DNA from: an uncultured Lactobacillus sp.
GTDB lineage: Bacteria; Bacillota; Bacilli; Lactobacillales; Lactobacillaceae
Reading direction: 5' to 3'
Assembly (NCBI GenBank): GCA_910587695.1
Contig: CAJUNC010000001.1
Span: forward strand, 124,001-188,000
Length of the DNA: 64,000 nucleotides
The notes beneath the pieces were generated by a model. It was given only the letters and a program-made list of their open reading frames with translations, was not told the DNA's origin and ran no database searches. The position numbers and the translations under genes were made by a program. Positions 52,192-60,778 of the stretch are shown piece by piece; within the stretch, counting starts at the first letter, position 1; each line of letters starts with the position of its first letter.

Positions 52192-54987
52192 ATGCGAATC
52201 AAAGATACTTTGAACTTAGGGAAAACCAAATTCCCAATGCGCGGCAATTTGCCTGTTCGTGAATTAGAACGTCAAAACGAATGGGAAGAAAATAAGGTTT
52301 ACGAAAAGCGCCAAAAATTAAATGAAGGTAAACCAACTTTTGTCTTACATGATGGACCTCCATATGCCAATGGTAACATCCACATGGGACATGCGATGAA
52401 CAAGATCTCAAAAGATATTATTGTCCGTGCTAAGTCAATGATGGGCTTTAGAGCGCCATATGTGCCTGGCTGGGATACACATGGGTTACCGATCGAACAA
52501 CAGCTCAAAAAAGCTGGGGTCGACCGTAAAGCTTTATCTGTAGCTGATTTCCGTGAAAAATGTCGCGAATATGCTTTAGAACAAGTTGATAAGCAACGGA
52601 CCGATTTCAAACGTTTAGGGGTCGCAGGCGAATGGGATGACCCATATGTGACTTTAGATCCTGAGTATGAAGCTCAACAAATTCGTGTCTTTGGTAAGAT
52701 GGCGCAAGAAGGGCTTATCTACAAAGGTAAGCGTCCTGTTTATTGGTCTTGGTCATCAGAATCTGCTTTAGCTGAAGCCGAAGTTGAATACCATGACGTG
52801 ACTTCGCCATCTGCTTTCTATGCAGAACGAGTTCTTGATGGCAAAGGTGTCTTAGATGAAGATACATACATGGTCGTATGGACAACGACACCATGGACGA
52901 TCCCAGCTTCAGAAGGTATCACTATCGATGCTTCTTTTGATTATGCGGTGGTCCAACCAGCTGGTGAAGAACGTAAATTCGTGATGGTAGCTGATCTGAT
53001 CCAAAAGAATGCTGAACTATTCGGTTGGAAAGATGTTAAGACTTTGAAAGTCGTTAAGGGTCGAGAACTTGAATACATTACAGCACAACATCCATTCTAT
53101 GAAGATCGTGAATTATTAGTCATGTTAGGTGACTTTGTAACGACTGAATCTGGTACAGGTTTAGTCCACACAGCTCCTGGTTATGGTGATGATGACTACA
53201 AGATGGGGATGAAGTATGGATTAGAGATCTTTGCTCCGATCAATGATACGGGTCATTTGACAGCGGAATGTGGTCCTGAATTTGATGGTGTCTTCTATGA
53301 AGATGCTAATGAAGTTGCTTTAGACAAATTACGTAAAGCTAACTTGCTCTTAAAGGAAATGGATTATTCTCACAGCTATCCATTTGACTGGCGGACTAAA
53401 AAGCCGATCATCTTCCGAGCAACACCACAATGGTTCGCTTCGGTCGATAAGATCAGAGATAACATTTTGAATGCGATCAATGAAGTTAAGTTCTTACCTG
53501 AATGGGGTCAAAAACGTCTCTACAATATGATCCGCGACCGTGGTGACTGGGTCATCTCGCGGCAACGTGTTTGGGGCGTTCCACTTCCGATCTTCTATGC
53601 TGAAGATGGAACAGCGATCATGGAAAAAGAAACGATCGAGCATGTGGCTAAATTAGTCGAAGAACACGGTTCAAACATTTGGTTCAAGTTAGATGCTAAA
53701 GATCTGTTGCCAGAAGGTTACACTAACGAACATTCACCAAATGGTAAGTTCACTAAAGAAACTGACATTATGGATGTGTGGTTTGACTCTGGTTCTTCCC
53801 ATCAAGGTGTTTGCGCCCAACGTGATTACTTGACCTATCCAGCTGATCTTTACTTGGAAGGATCTGACCAATATCGTGGTTGGTTCAACTCAAGTTTGAT
53901 CACAAGTGTGGCGGTTTCTGGACATGCTCCATACAAGCAGATCTTATCTCAAGGTTTCACCCTGGACGCTGAAGGACGTAAGATGAGTAAGTCATTAGGT
54001 AACACGATCGTTCCTGAAGAAGTTATCAAGAAGATGGGGGCTGAGATCATCCGCCTTTGGGTCTTGAGCGTTGATACTTCAGCTGACGTTCGTGTCTCAA
54101 TGGAAAGTTTTGCTCAAATTTCTGAAAGTTACCGTAAATTCAGAAATACGATGCGTTTCTTACTAGCTAACACAACAGATTTCGATCCAGCTAAAGATAC
54201 CGTACCATTTGACGAACTCGAAGCGATCGATCAATACATGTTGATCTTAGTCAATAAGTTTACCAAAGAGATCTTGGATGACTACGCTAACTACAACTTC
54301 ATGGATATTTACAAGAAGGTCATCAATTTTGTAACGACAGAATTATCTGCTTTCTACTTGGCAGTAGCTAAAGATGTGGTTTATGTCGAAGCAGCAGATT
54401 CTAAGAAGCGTCGTTCGATGCAAACTGTTCTATACGAAACAGTTGTCCGTTTGGCTAAATTGATGACACCAGTAGTGCCACATACAACTGAAGAAGTTTG
54501 GAACTTTGTCAAAGAACCTGAAGAATATGTACAATTAGCTGAAATGCCTGCAGTTGAACATTTCGATAGTGAAGCACAGATCGTGGAAAACTGGACTCGT
54601 TTCATGAAAGTTCGTTCCCATGTTTTGAAGAGTTTAGAAGAAGCCCGCAATCAAAAATTGATCGGTAAATCTTTTGAAGCTCATGTAACACTTTATGTTT
54701 CTGAAGGTGTAAAACAAGAATTGGCTAACTTAGGTGCTGATGTTCGTGAAGCCTTGATCGTATCACAATTAGATGTCGTTGATCTAGCTGATGCTCCAGC
54801 AGATGCGGATGATTATGGTGAAGTTAAGATCAAAGTTGAACATGCTGCTGGTGAAACTTGCCCACGTTGCCGTCGGATCACGTCTGATGTTGGTACTGAC
54901 GAACGCTTCAAGGAATTATGTGCTAGCTGTGCTAAGATCGTCGCTAATAACTTTCCCGAAGCTGTTACTGAAGGTTTAGAAAAATAA
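52192..54987 (+). CDS. ileS: Isoleucine--tRNA ligase
   Basis: 931 residues, class I. HIGH motif in DGPPYANGNIHMGHA, CP1 editing domain (VWTTTPWTIPAS), KMSKS in GRKMSKSLGNT, and a C-terminal zinc finger with CPRCRR and CASC. The start at 52192 has only a weak ribosome binding site but gives the usual MRIKDTLNLGKTKFPMRG start. Controlled by the T-box before it. Confidence 0.97.
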   Translation: MRIKDTLNLGKTKFPMRGNLPVRELERQNEWEENKVYEKRQKLNEGKPTFVLHDGPPYANGNIHMGHAMNKISKDIIVRAKSMMGFRAPYVPGWDTHGLPIEQQLKKAGVDRKALSVADFREKCREYALEQVDKQRTDFKRLGVAGEWDDPYVTLDPEYEAQQIRVFGKMAQEGLIYKGKRPVYWSWSSESALAEAEVEYHDVTSPSAFYAERVLDGKGVLDEDTYMVVWTTTPWTIPASEGITIDASFDYAVVQPAGEERKFVMVADLIQKNAELFGWKDVKTLKVVKGRELEYITAQHPFYEDRELLVMLGDFVTTESGTGLVHTAPGYGDDDYKMGMKYGLEIFAPINDTGHLTAECGPEFDGVFYEDANEVALDKLRKANLLLKEMDYSHSYPFDWRTKKPIIFRATPQWFASVDKIRDNILNAINEVKFLPEWGQKRLYNMIRDRGDWVISRQRVWGVPLPIFYAEDGTAIMEKETIEHVAKLVEEHGSNIWFKLDAKDLLPEGYTNEHSPNGKFTKETDIMDVWFDSGSSHQGVCAQRDYLTYPADLYLEGSDQYRGWFNSSLITSVAVSGHAPYKQILSQGFTLDAEGRKMSKSLGNTIVPEEVIKKMGAEIIRLWVLSVDTSADVRVSMESFAQISESYRKFRNTMRFLLANTTDFDPAKDTVPFDELEAIDQYMLILVNKFTKEILDDYANYNFMDIYKKVINFVTTELSAFYLAVAKDVVYVEAADSKKRRSMQTVLYETVVRLAKLMTPVVPHTTEEVWNFVKEPEEYVQLAEMPAVEHFDSEAQIVENWTRFMKVRSHVLKSLEEARNQKLIGKSFEAHVTLYVSEGVKQELANLGADVREALIVSQLDVVDLADAPADADDYGEVKIKVEHAAGETCPRCRRITSDVGTDERFKELCASCAKIVANNFPEAVTEGLEK

Positions 54988-55058
54988 TATTTCCCAACAA
55001 GCTGTGTTTTTGCCGTGGCAAGAGCATGGCTTGTTGATGTTTAGTCAGATCGTATTTT

Positions 55059-55067
55059 TTGCTATAA
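55059..55067 (+). promoter_or_regulatory. Promoter of the Nudix operon, extended -10
   Basis: TGCTATAAT ending at 55067, no clear -35, 21 bases before the first gene's start. Confidence 0.5.
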
Positions 55068-55087
55068 TGACAAGTGAGGTGAACGAA

Positions 55088-55630
55088 ATGGATTTTGAAG
55101 AAAAAGTTACAAATGTTGAACATTTATTTGATGGTAAAGTGATCGATCTTGATCGTGAAACAGTGATCCTTCCAAATGGAAAAGAAGCTTTGCGTGAGAT
55201 CGTACGTCATCATGGTGCTGTTGGTGTGATCGCGATCACACCTCAAGATAAAATGGTCTTTATCAAGCAATGGCGCTCACCTTTAGGGCAAGTGACCTTA
55301 GAGATCCCAGCGGGAAAGATCGAGCCCGATGAACAAAATTCGCCTTTAGAAACTGCAACACGTGAGTTGAATGAAGAGGCGCGTTACATGGCGGAAAATT
55401 TAGAATTAGTGATGCCTTTTTACACATCACCTGGTTTTGCTGATGAAAAGATCTATTTATATCACGCAAGTGGTTTAAGTCCAGTAAAAACTGAATTACC
55501 ACAAGATGAAGATGAATTTTTAGAAAAGGTCGAATTGACTTTACCCGAAGCTTTAAAAGCCATGCAAGAAGGTTTGATCTGCGATAGTAAAACGATCATG
55601 GCCGTAATGTTTTGGCAATTGATGAATTAG
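55088..55630 (+). CDS. nudF: Nudix hydrolase, ADP-ribose pyrophosphatase type
   Basis: 180 residues from ATG 55088 (GAGG eight bases upstream; the longer frame runs over the promoter). Nudix box around residues 75-98: AGKIEPDEQ...ETATRELNEEA, with metal-binding REL-EE. The QWRSPLG and TSPGFADEKIYLY segments match ADP-ribose pyrophosphatases, which clear ADP-ribose to AMP and ribose-5-phosphate. First gene of a run through to DUF1831. Confidence 0.88.
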   Translation: MDFEEKVTNVEHLFDGKVIDLDRETVILPNGKEALREIVRHHGAVGVIAITPQDKMVFIKQWRSPLGQVTLEIPAGKIEPDEQNSPLETATRELNEEARYMAENLELVMPFYTSPGFADEKIYLYHASGLSPVKTELPQDEDEFLEKVELTLPEALKAMQEGLICDSKTIMAVMFWQLMN

Positions 55631-55640
55631 GTAACTGCCA

Positions 55641-55865
55641 ATGACAGAAAACAATCCAGAAGAAAAACCATTGCGTCGGAGTAAAAAAGCGGTCGAGAAC
55701 GCAGAAGATACCGGTTTTAGCAGAACTAAGACGCGTCAAAAACAAAAATTAGAAAGTCAAGCAGAAAAGACAAAGCAGTTAGCAAGAAAACTGAATTATG
55801 CCATTATCGGTTTGATCGTTGCGATCATCTTAGTTTTTCTTTTTATGCGTTTTGTCAATTTCTAA
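55641..55865 (+). CDS. Small tail-anchored-like membrane protein, unknown
   Basis: 74 residues: a charged, lysine-rich cytoplasmic part (about 50 residues, likely helical) and a single C-terminal membrane helix (about residues 54-71). No family recognised. Sits 10 bases after the Nudix gene and 21 before mtnN, so probably co-transcribed. Confidence 0.65.
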   Translation: MTENNPEEKPLRRSKKAVENAEDTGFSRTKTRQKQKLESQAEKTKQLARKLNYAIIGLIVAIILVFLFMRFVNF

Positions 55866-55886
55866 GTTTAGAAAGGTCGTTTATTG

Positions 55887-56573
55887 ATGAAGTATGGAAT
55901 TATTTGTGCGATGGAAGAAGAGATCAAGGAATTGCGGGCTCAGTTGACCCACAGTACTGAAAAAATATTAGGTGGGATAGCTTTTTATGAAGGCCAGCTC
56001 AACGGGCATGATGTTGTTTTAGTGCGTTCGGGGATCGGTAAAGTCCAAGCAGGTGTGACGACAGCATTATTGATCGTTGAATTTGGAGTCGATCACTTGA
56101 TCAACTCGGGTTCAGCTGGCGGGATCGGTGAAGATCTTAGTGTCGGTGATGTGGTTTTTTCAACTGGGGCAGCTTATCATGATGCTGATGCAACAGCATT
56201 TGGCTACCTACCAGGGCAGTTACCACAGCAACCGCAGATCTACCCAGCTGATGAAAAGTTGTTGCATGCTTTAGAAAAAGCAGCTAGAAAAGCGGATCTG
56301 ACGACTAAGAACGGCTTGATCGTCACTGGTGATCAATTTGTGGCTTCAAGTGATAAGATCCAAGCGATCAAAGAGATCTACCCTAAAGCGCTTTGCTGTG
56401 AAATGGAAGGTGCTGCGATCGCACAAGTGGCTTATCAATTTAAAGTGCCATTTGTCATCGTACGGGCAATGTCAGATGTCGGTGATGAAGATGCGGGACA
56501 AACATTTGATGAATTTATCATTGATGCTGGCAAGCGTTCAGCTAAGATGATCTTAAATTTGATGCAAGATTAG
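55887..56573 (+). CDS. mtnN: 5'-methylthioadenosine/S-adenosylhomocysteine nucleosidase
   Basis: 228 residues from ATG 55887 (GAAAGG ten bases upstream). Catalytic Glu in GIICAMEEEI, and EMEGAAIAQVAYQF with Asp in RAMSDVGDEDA. Cleaves MTA and SAH, feeding methionine salvage and, with LuxS, AI-2. iscS follows after 12 bases. Confidence 0.95.
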   Translation: MKYGIICAMEEEIKELRAQLTHSTEKILGGIAFYEGQLNGHDVVLVRSGIGKVQAGVTTALLIVEFGVDHLINSGSAGGIGEDLSVGDVVFSTGAAYHDADATAFGYLPGQLPQQPQIYPADEKLLHALEKAARKADLTTKNGLIVTGDQFVASSDKIQAIKEIYPKALCCEMEGAAIAQVAYQFKVPFVIVRAMSDVGDEDAGQTFDEFIIDAGKRSAKMILNLMQD

Positions 56574-56585
56574 TGAGGAATAAAC

Positions 56586-57734
56586 GTGAATAATATTTAT
56601 TTGGATAATGCTGGGACAACTCCGATGGATCCAGCTGTTATCGAAACGATGACGGAGATGATGCATACCGTTTTTGGCAATGCTTCGGCGACTAATTCTT
56701 TTGGTCGCAAAGCGCATAGCATTTTAGAGCAAAGTCGTCAAAAAATAGCTGCTTCGATCAATGCACAAGATCCTAATGAGATCATTTTTACGAGCGGTGG
56801 GACAGAAAGCGATAATACTGCGATCATCCAAACTGCTTTGAAGCGAAAAGAAGAGGGGCGACATTTGATCACGACCATGATCGAGCACGAAGCTGTTTTA
56901 AAACCAATGGCTTATTTGGAAGAAAATGGCTATGAGGTGACTTATTTACCAGTTGATAAAAATGGTGTGATCTCGTTGGATGACCTAAAGCAAGCTTTAC
57001 GGCCAGATACGATCTTAGTTTCGATCATGACGGGCAACAATGAAGTTGGTAGTCATATGCCGATAACTGAGATCGGAGCTATCGTGGCTAAAAGCAATGC
57101 TTGGTTCCATACTGATGCAGTCCAAGCTTATGGGATCTTAGATATCGATGTCAAACGCGATCAGATCGATCTCATGTCAACTTCGGCTCATAAATTGAAT
57201 GGACCAAAACAAATGGGCTTTTTATACGAACGTGAAGGCCTTGGGCTAGCACCCCATCTTATGGGGGGCGATCAAGAAATGAAAAGACGGGCTGGAACAG
57301 AAAATATCCCAGCGATCGTAGCTTTTGCAAAAGCGATCGAACTTGAACAAAACGCTCGTGCTGAATTGACAGCACGTTATCAAGGCTTTAAGCGTCAATT
57401 GGTGGATAAGCTAACTGAAAATGGCGTGGCCGTTAAGGTAAATGGTAAAATGGGGGCAGATGAACTCCCACAGATCATCAATCTGTGGTTTGAGGGATGC
57501 CAAAATGATGCGATGTTGACCAATTTAGATCTAGCAGGGATCTCAGCAGCTGCTGGTTCCGCTTGTACAGCTGGGTCTTTAGAACCTTCGCATGTTTTAT
57601 CAGCAATGTATGGTAAGGACCCAGCACGAGTCAGTCAATCACTGCGATTTAGCTTTGGCAGGTACAATACTGCTGCTGAGATCGATGAATTGGTCGCTCA
57701 ATTGACTAAGATCAGTCAACGTATCAAAAAATAA
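56586..57734 (+). CDS. Cysteine desulfurase (IscS-like) partner of MnmA
   Basis: 382 residues, GTG start. PLP Lys in TSAHKLNGPKQMG; catalytic Cys in AAGSACTAGSLEPSHVL. Second desulfurase in the window; its place before mnmA suggests it supplies sulfur for 2-thiouridine, as YrvO does in Bacillus subtilis. DUF1831 follows after 17 bases. Confidence 0.93.
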   Translation: MNNIYLDNAGTTPMDPAVIETMTEMMHTVFGNASATNSFGRKAHSILEQSRQKIAASINAQDPNEIIFTSGGTESDNTAIIQTALKRKEEGRHLITTMIEHEAVLKPMAYLEENGYEVTYLPVDKNGVISLDDLKQALRPDTILVSIMTGNNEVGSHMPITEIGAIVAKSNAWFHTDAVQAYGILDIDVKRDQIDLMSTSAHKLNGPKQMGFLYEREGLGLAPHLMGGDQEMKRRAGTENIPAIVAFAKAIELEQNARAELTARYQGFKRQLVDKLTENGVAVKVNGKMGADELPQIINLWFEGCQNDAMLTNLDLAGISAAAGSACTAGSLEPSHVLSAMYGKDPARVSQSLRFSFGRYNTAAEIDELVAQLTKISQRIKK

Positions 57735-57751
57735 GTTAGAGGTGTGTAATT

Positions 57752-58090
57752 ATGGCATATGGTACAACAGCTAAAATTTTAGGTGATACGACCACATATC
57801 AACTATCACCAAATGTTAAGAAGTATTCTTTACGTGATACGGGCTTTATTGAGACTAAAGGTGGTAAATTTCAATTAGAACGTTCGCTAGATCCAGCCTC
57901 ACCATTTAAAGGCTTTAAGCTAAAGGTCGTTGTTTCTTCTGACCTAAAAAGCTTCAAAATGGTAACGACAACAGCTAATGGTTTAAAAGAAGTCAATATC
58001 TTCAAGGGAAAAGATGCAGCTATTAATCAAGAGCAATTGGAATATATCTTGGCAGATCTCGTGACGCGAAATGTTATCGAAAAAGCATAA
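57752..58090 (+). CDS. DUF1831 protein
   Basis: 112 residues, cytoplasmic, alpha/beta, beginning MAYGTTAKILGDTTTYQLSP. A Lactobacillales family (DUF1831) found next to the mnmA-linked cysteine desulfurase; function unknown, possibly an accessory to sulfur transfer. Confidence 0.82.
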   Translation: MAYGTTAKILGDTTTYQLSPNVKKYSLRDTGFIETKGGKFQLERSLDPASPFKGFKLKVVVSSDLKSFKMVTTTANGLKEVNIFKGKDAAINQEQLEYILADLVTRNVIEKA

Positions 58091-58118
58091 AAATTTAATA
58101 TAAAAAAGTAAGCAAACC

Positions 58119-58147
58119 TTGTCAAAGTTAGGAATAATCGTTATAAT
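58119..58147 (+). promoter_or_regulatory. mnmA promoter
   Basis: TTGTCA (58119-58124), 17-base spacer, TATAAT (58142-58147). In the leader CTGAAT (58156-58161) pairs with ATTCAG (58185-58190). Confidence 0.8.
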
Positions 58148-58219
58148 GGTAGCTACTGAATAAAACGACCTTCAAATCGTCTGGATTCAGAATCTAATGA
58201 AATGATGGTGAGTTCTTAC

Positions 58220-59347
58220 ATGCAAGATAATAGTAAGACAAGAGTTGTTGTGGGGATGAGTGGTGGCGTTGACTCGTCAGTTGTAGCTTATTTACTCAAG
58301 CAACAAGGTTATGATGTTGTCGGGGTTTTCATGAAAAACTGGGATGATAAAAACGATAGCGGAGTTTGTACCGCTACTGAAGACTACCAAGATGTAGCTA
58401 AGGTAGCCGATCAGATCGGGATCCCATATTACTCGGTCAACTTTGAAAAAGAATATTGGGATGGTGTTTTCACATACTTCTTAGATGAGTACAAGAAGGG
58501 TCGCACACCTAATCCTGATGTGATGTGTAACAAAGAGGTCAAATTCAAGGCTTTCTTGGATTATGCGATGGAATTAGATGCCGATTATATCGCAATGGGA
58601 CACTATGCACAGTTGTCACGTGATGAAGATGGCACGGTGCACTTATTGCGAGGAGCTGATGAAAATAAAGATCAGACTTATTTCTTGAGTCAATTAACAC
58701 AAAAAAATCTGCAAAAAGCAATGTTCCCGATCGGTGGCATGGATAAGGCAGAAGTGCGTAAGATCGCAGAAGAGGCTGGTCTAGCAACTGCTAAGAAGAA
58801 AGACTCAACGGGTGTTTGCTTTATCGGCGAACGTGATTTTAACAAATTTTTAAGCGAATTTTTACCAGCTAAGCCAGGTTTAATGAAGACTTTGGATGGT
58901 GAAGTAAAAGGTGAACACTTTGGCTTGATGAACTACACGATCGGTCAACGCCGTGGTCTAGGGATCGGTGGCGATGCTAAGAGTAATGAACCTTGGTTTG
59001 TTGTGGGTAAAGATCTAGCTACTAATACATTGTTAGTTGGACAAGGTTATCACAATGAATACCTATATGCGACAAGCTTAAAAGCAAGTGAATTAAGCTT
59101 TGTTGCGCCGATCGAGGATCGTGGTAATGAGTTCCATTGTACTGCGAAGTTCCGTTATCGCCAAAAAGATTCGGGTGTTACAGTTCGTTTTAACGATGAT
59201 CGAACGGAGGTAGAAGTTATCTTTGATGAACCAGTTAGAGCGATCACACCAGGTCAGGAAGTTGTCTTTTATGATGGCGCTGAATGTTTAGGCAGTGGAA
59301 CGATCGATCACGCTTATCAAAACGGCAAACAATTACAATACGTTTAG
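58220..59347 (+). CDS. mnmA: tRNA-specific 2-thiouridylase MnmA
   Basis: 375 residues from ATG 58220 (GGTGAG upstream; the ATGs at 58202 and 58205 lack a good site). PP-loop GMSGGVDSSVVAY, catalytic cysteines in NPDVMCNKEVKF and STGVCFIGERDF. Installs the 2-thio group on wobble U34 of tRNA Lys, Glu and Gln, using persulfide from the desulfurase upstream. Confidence 0.97.
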   Translation: MQDNSKTRVVVGMSGGVDSSVVAYLLKQQGYDVVGVFMKNWDDKNDSGVCTATEDYQDVAKVADQIGIPYYSVNFEKEYWDGVFTYFLDEYKKGRTPNPDVMCNKEVKFKAFLDYAMELDADYIAMGHYAQLSRDEDGTVHLLRGADENKDQTYFLSQLTQKNLQKAMFPIGGMDKAEVRKIAEEAGLATAKKKDSTGVCFIGERDFNKFLSEFLPAKPGLMKTLDGEVKGEHFGLMNYTIGQRRGLGIGGDAKSNEPWFVVGKDLATNTLLVGQGYHNEYLYATSLKASELSFVAPIEDRGNEFHCTAKFRYRQKDSGVTVRFNDDRTEVEVIFDEPVRAITPGQEVVFYDGAECLGSGTIDHAYQNGKQLQYV

Positions 59348-59354
59348 ACATTTT

Positions 59355-59388
59355 AGGGACTGTAGCTTAAGGCTATGGTCCTTTTTTC
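59355..59388 (+). terminator. mnmA terminator
   Basis: AGGGACTGTAGC (59355-59366) pairs with GCTATGGTCC (59372-59381, one mismatch and wobbles) and is followed by TTTTTT. Confidence 0.7.
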
Positions 59389-59441
59389 TTTGGGCTAGGT
59401 ATGCTAAAATTTAGACAATAGACATGGAAGAGGGATGGATT

Positions 59442-60095
59442 TTGACAAAGTTATTTTTTGTACGCCATGGAAAAACTGAATGGAATCTAGAAGGGCGTTA
59501 TCAAGGGGCACATGGTGATTCACCATTATTACCTGAGAGTTATCGCGAGATCGAAGAATTGGCGACCTACTTAAATGATTTTAAATTTGCTAAGGTCTAT
59601 TGTAGTCCGATCAAACGGGCTAGAGTGACTGCACAAAAACTAGTCGCTAATTTAAACCGACCGGTCAATTTAGAAGCTGATGTAGCTTTCCAAGAATTTG
59701 ACTTAGGGAAGATGGAGGGAATGAAATTTACCGAGGTCGCAGAAAAATATCCGGCTGAACTCGACGGCTTTCGGCATCACCCGGATAAATACGACCCAAG
59801 TAAGATCGAAGGTGAAAGCTTTGAAGAGTTATTTGAAAGAATGACACCAAAGATCAAGGCGATCTGTGAACGTTATCCTAAAGACAATGTCATTGTTGTC
59901 AGTCATGGAGCTGCTTTATGTGCTGAGATCAGACATTTACTTGGTGTTTCTTTAGCCAAGATCCGCGCTAAAGGTGGATTGGCTAACACAAGCACCACGA
60001 TCTTAGAGACTGAAGATGGCAAAAACTTTAAGTGTCTAGCTTGGAATAAGACAGATTATCTAAAAAAGAAACTTGATCCGACTGATATTGTGTAA
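59442..60095 (+). CDS. Histidine phosphatase (phosphoglycerate mutase-like)
   Basis: 217 residues from TTG 59442 (GAGGG seven bases upstream). Phosphohistidine motif FVRHGKTEWN at residues 6-15 and second catalytic His in VVSHGAALCAEIRHLL. Broad-specificity phosphatase or mutase; substrate unknown. The TPR gene follows after 12 bases. Confidence 0.88.
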   Translation: MTKLFFVRHGKTEWNLEGRYQGAHGDSPLLPESYREIEELATYLNDFKFAKVYCSPIKRARVTAQKLVANLNRPVNLEADVAFQEFDLGKMEGMKFTEVAEKYPAELDGFRHHPDKYDPSKIEGESFEELFERMTPKIKAICERYPKDNVIVVSHGAALCAEIRHLLGVSLAKIRAKGGLANTSTTILETEDGKNFKCLAWNKTDYLKKKLDPTDIV

Positions 60096-60107
60096 GAAGG
60101 TGTAATG

Positions 60108-60767
60108 ATGAAACGGGCTAAACAAGATGAAAAGATGCAACAAGTCATCCAAGAATTGATCGCCAAGATCGATGCTGATCCATACGATCAAGAGAGTTAT
60201 TATGCTTTAGGAACAGCGTTAACTGAAGAAAAGAGCTTTTCCCAAGCAGAAGAACTTTTTAAAAAAGCACTCAATGCTTTGAGTGATCGGACAGAAAAAA
60301 CAGAATTATTGCATTATGGGCTGGGCAATGTCTACTATGCAAGTGAACTTTACGATGAGGCGATCGCACAATTTAACTTGGTCCAAGATGGAAAATTACA
60401 AGCGGAAGCCTATACGATGTTGGCCCAAGCTTATTATGCGAAGTCTGACTATCAAAAGGCTTTAGTTTTTGCTTTGACAGCAAGTGAAAAGATAAGATCA
60501 GCTGCAATTTTGAGTTTGCTGGGCGATTGCTTTTTAGCCTTGGGGAATTTTGGACCAGCCAAGGACTATTATCAACAGGCCTTGCAATTAGAACCAAATG
60601 ATACGCGGATCAATTTTCAATTGGGTGTGATCGCAGTCGTTGACGGTGCCGACCCAACAGCGTATTTTGACCGCGCCAAGCAAAGTGATCCTAAGCTCTA
60701 TCAAACACTAAAGACACGTCTAAATGATGTAGAACAGACGATGCAGGCAACGACAAAGAAAAAATAA
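60108..60767 (+). CDS. Tetratricopeptide repeat protein (YrrB-like)
   Basis: 219 residues from ATG 60108, with five or so TPR units (YYALGTALTEEKSFSQAEELF, LGNVYYASELYDEAIAQF, LAQAYYAKSDYQKAL, GDCFLALGNFGPAKDYYQQAL). Protein interaction scaffold. In Bacillus subtilis yrrB also lies between mnmA and recD2. Confidence 0.88.
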   Translation: MKRAKQDEKMQQVIQELIAKIDADPYDQESYYALGTALTEEKSFSQAEELFKKALNALSDRTEKTELLHYGLGNVYYASELYDEAIAQFNLVQDGKLQAEAYTMLAQAYYAKSDYQKALVFALTASEKIRSAAILSLLGDCFLALGNFGPAKDYYQQALQLEPNDTRINFQLGVIAVVDGADPTAYFDRAKQSDPKLYQTLKTRLNDVEQTMQATTKKK

Positions 60768-60778
60768 GGCGGTAGATG

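Noticed and set aside
54993..55037. AACAAGC/GCTTGTT hairpin after ileS as terminator
   Set aside because: Short stem, 30-base loop and no U-run; not convincing.
55004..55087. 28-residue N-terminal extension of the Nudix protein
   Set aside because: It overlaps the extended -10 promoter; ATG 55088 has a good ribosome binding site.
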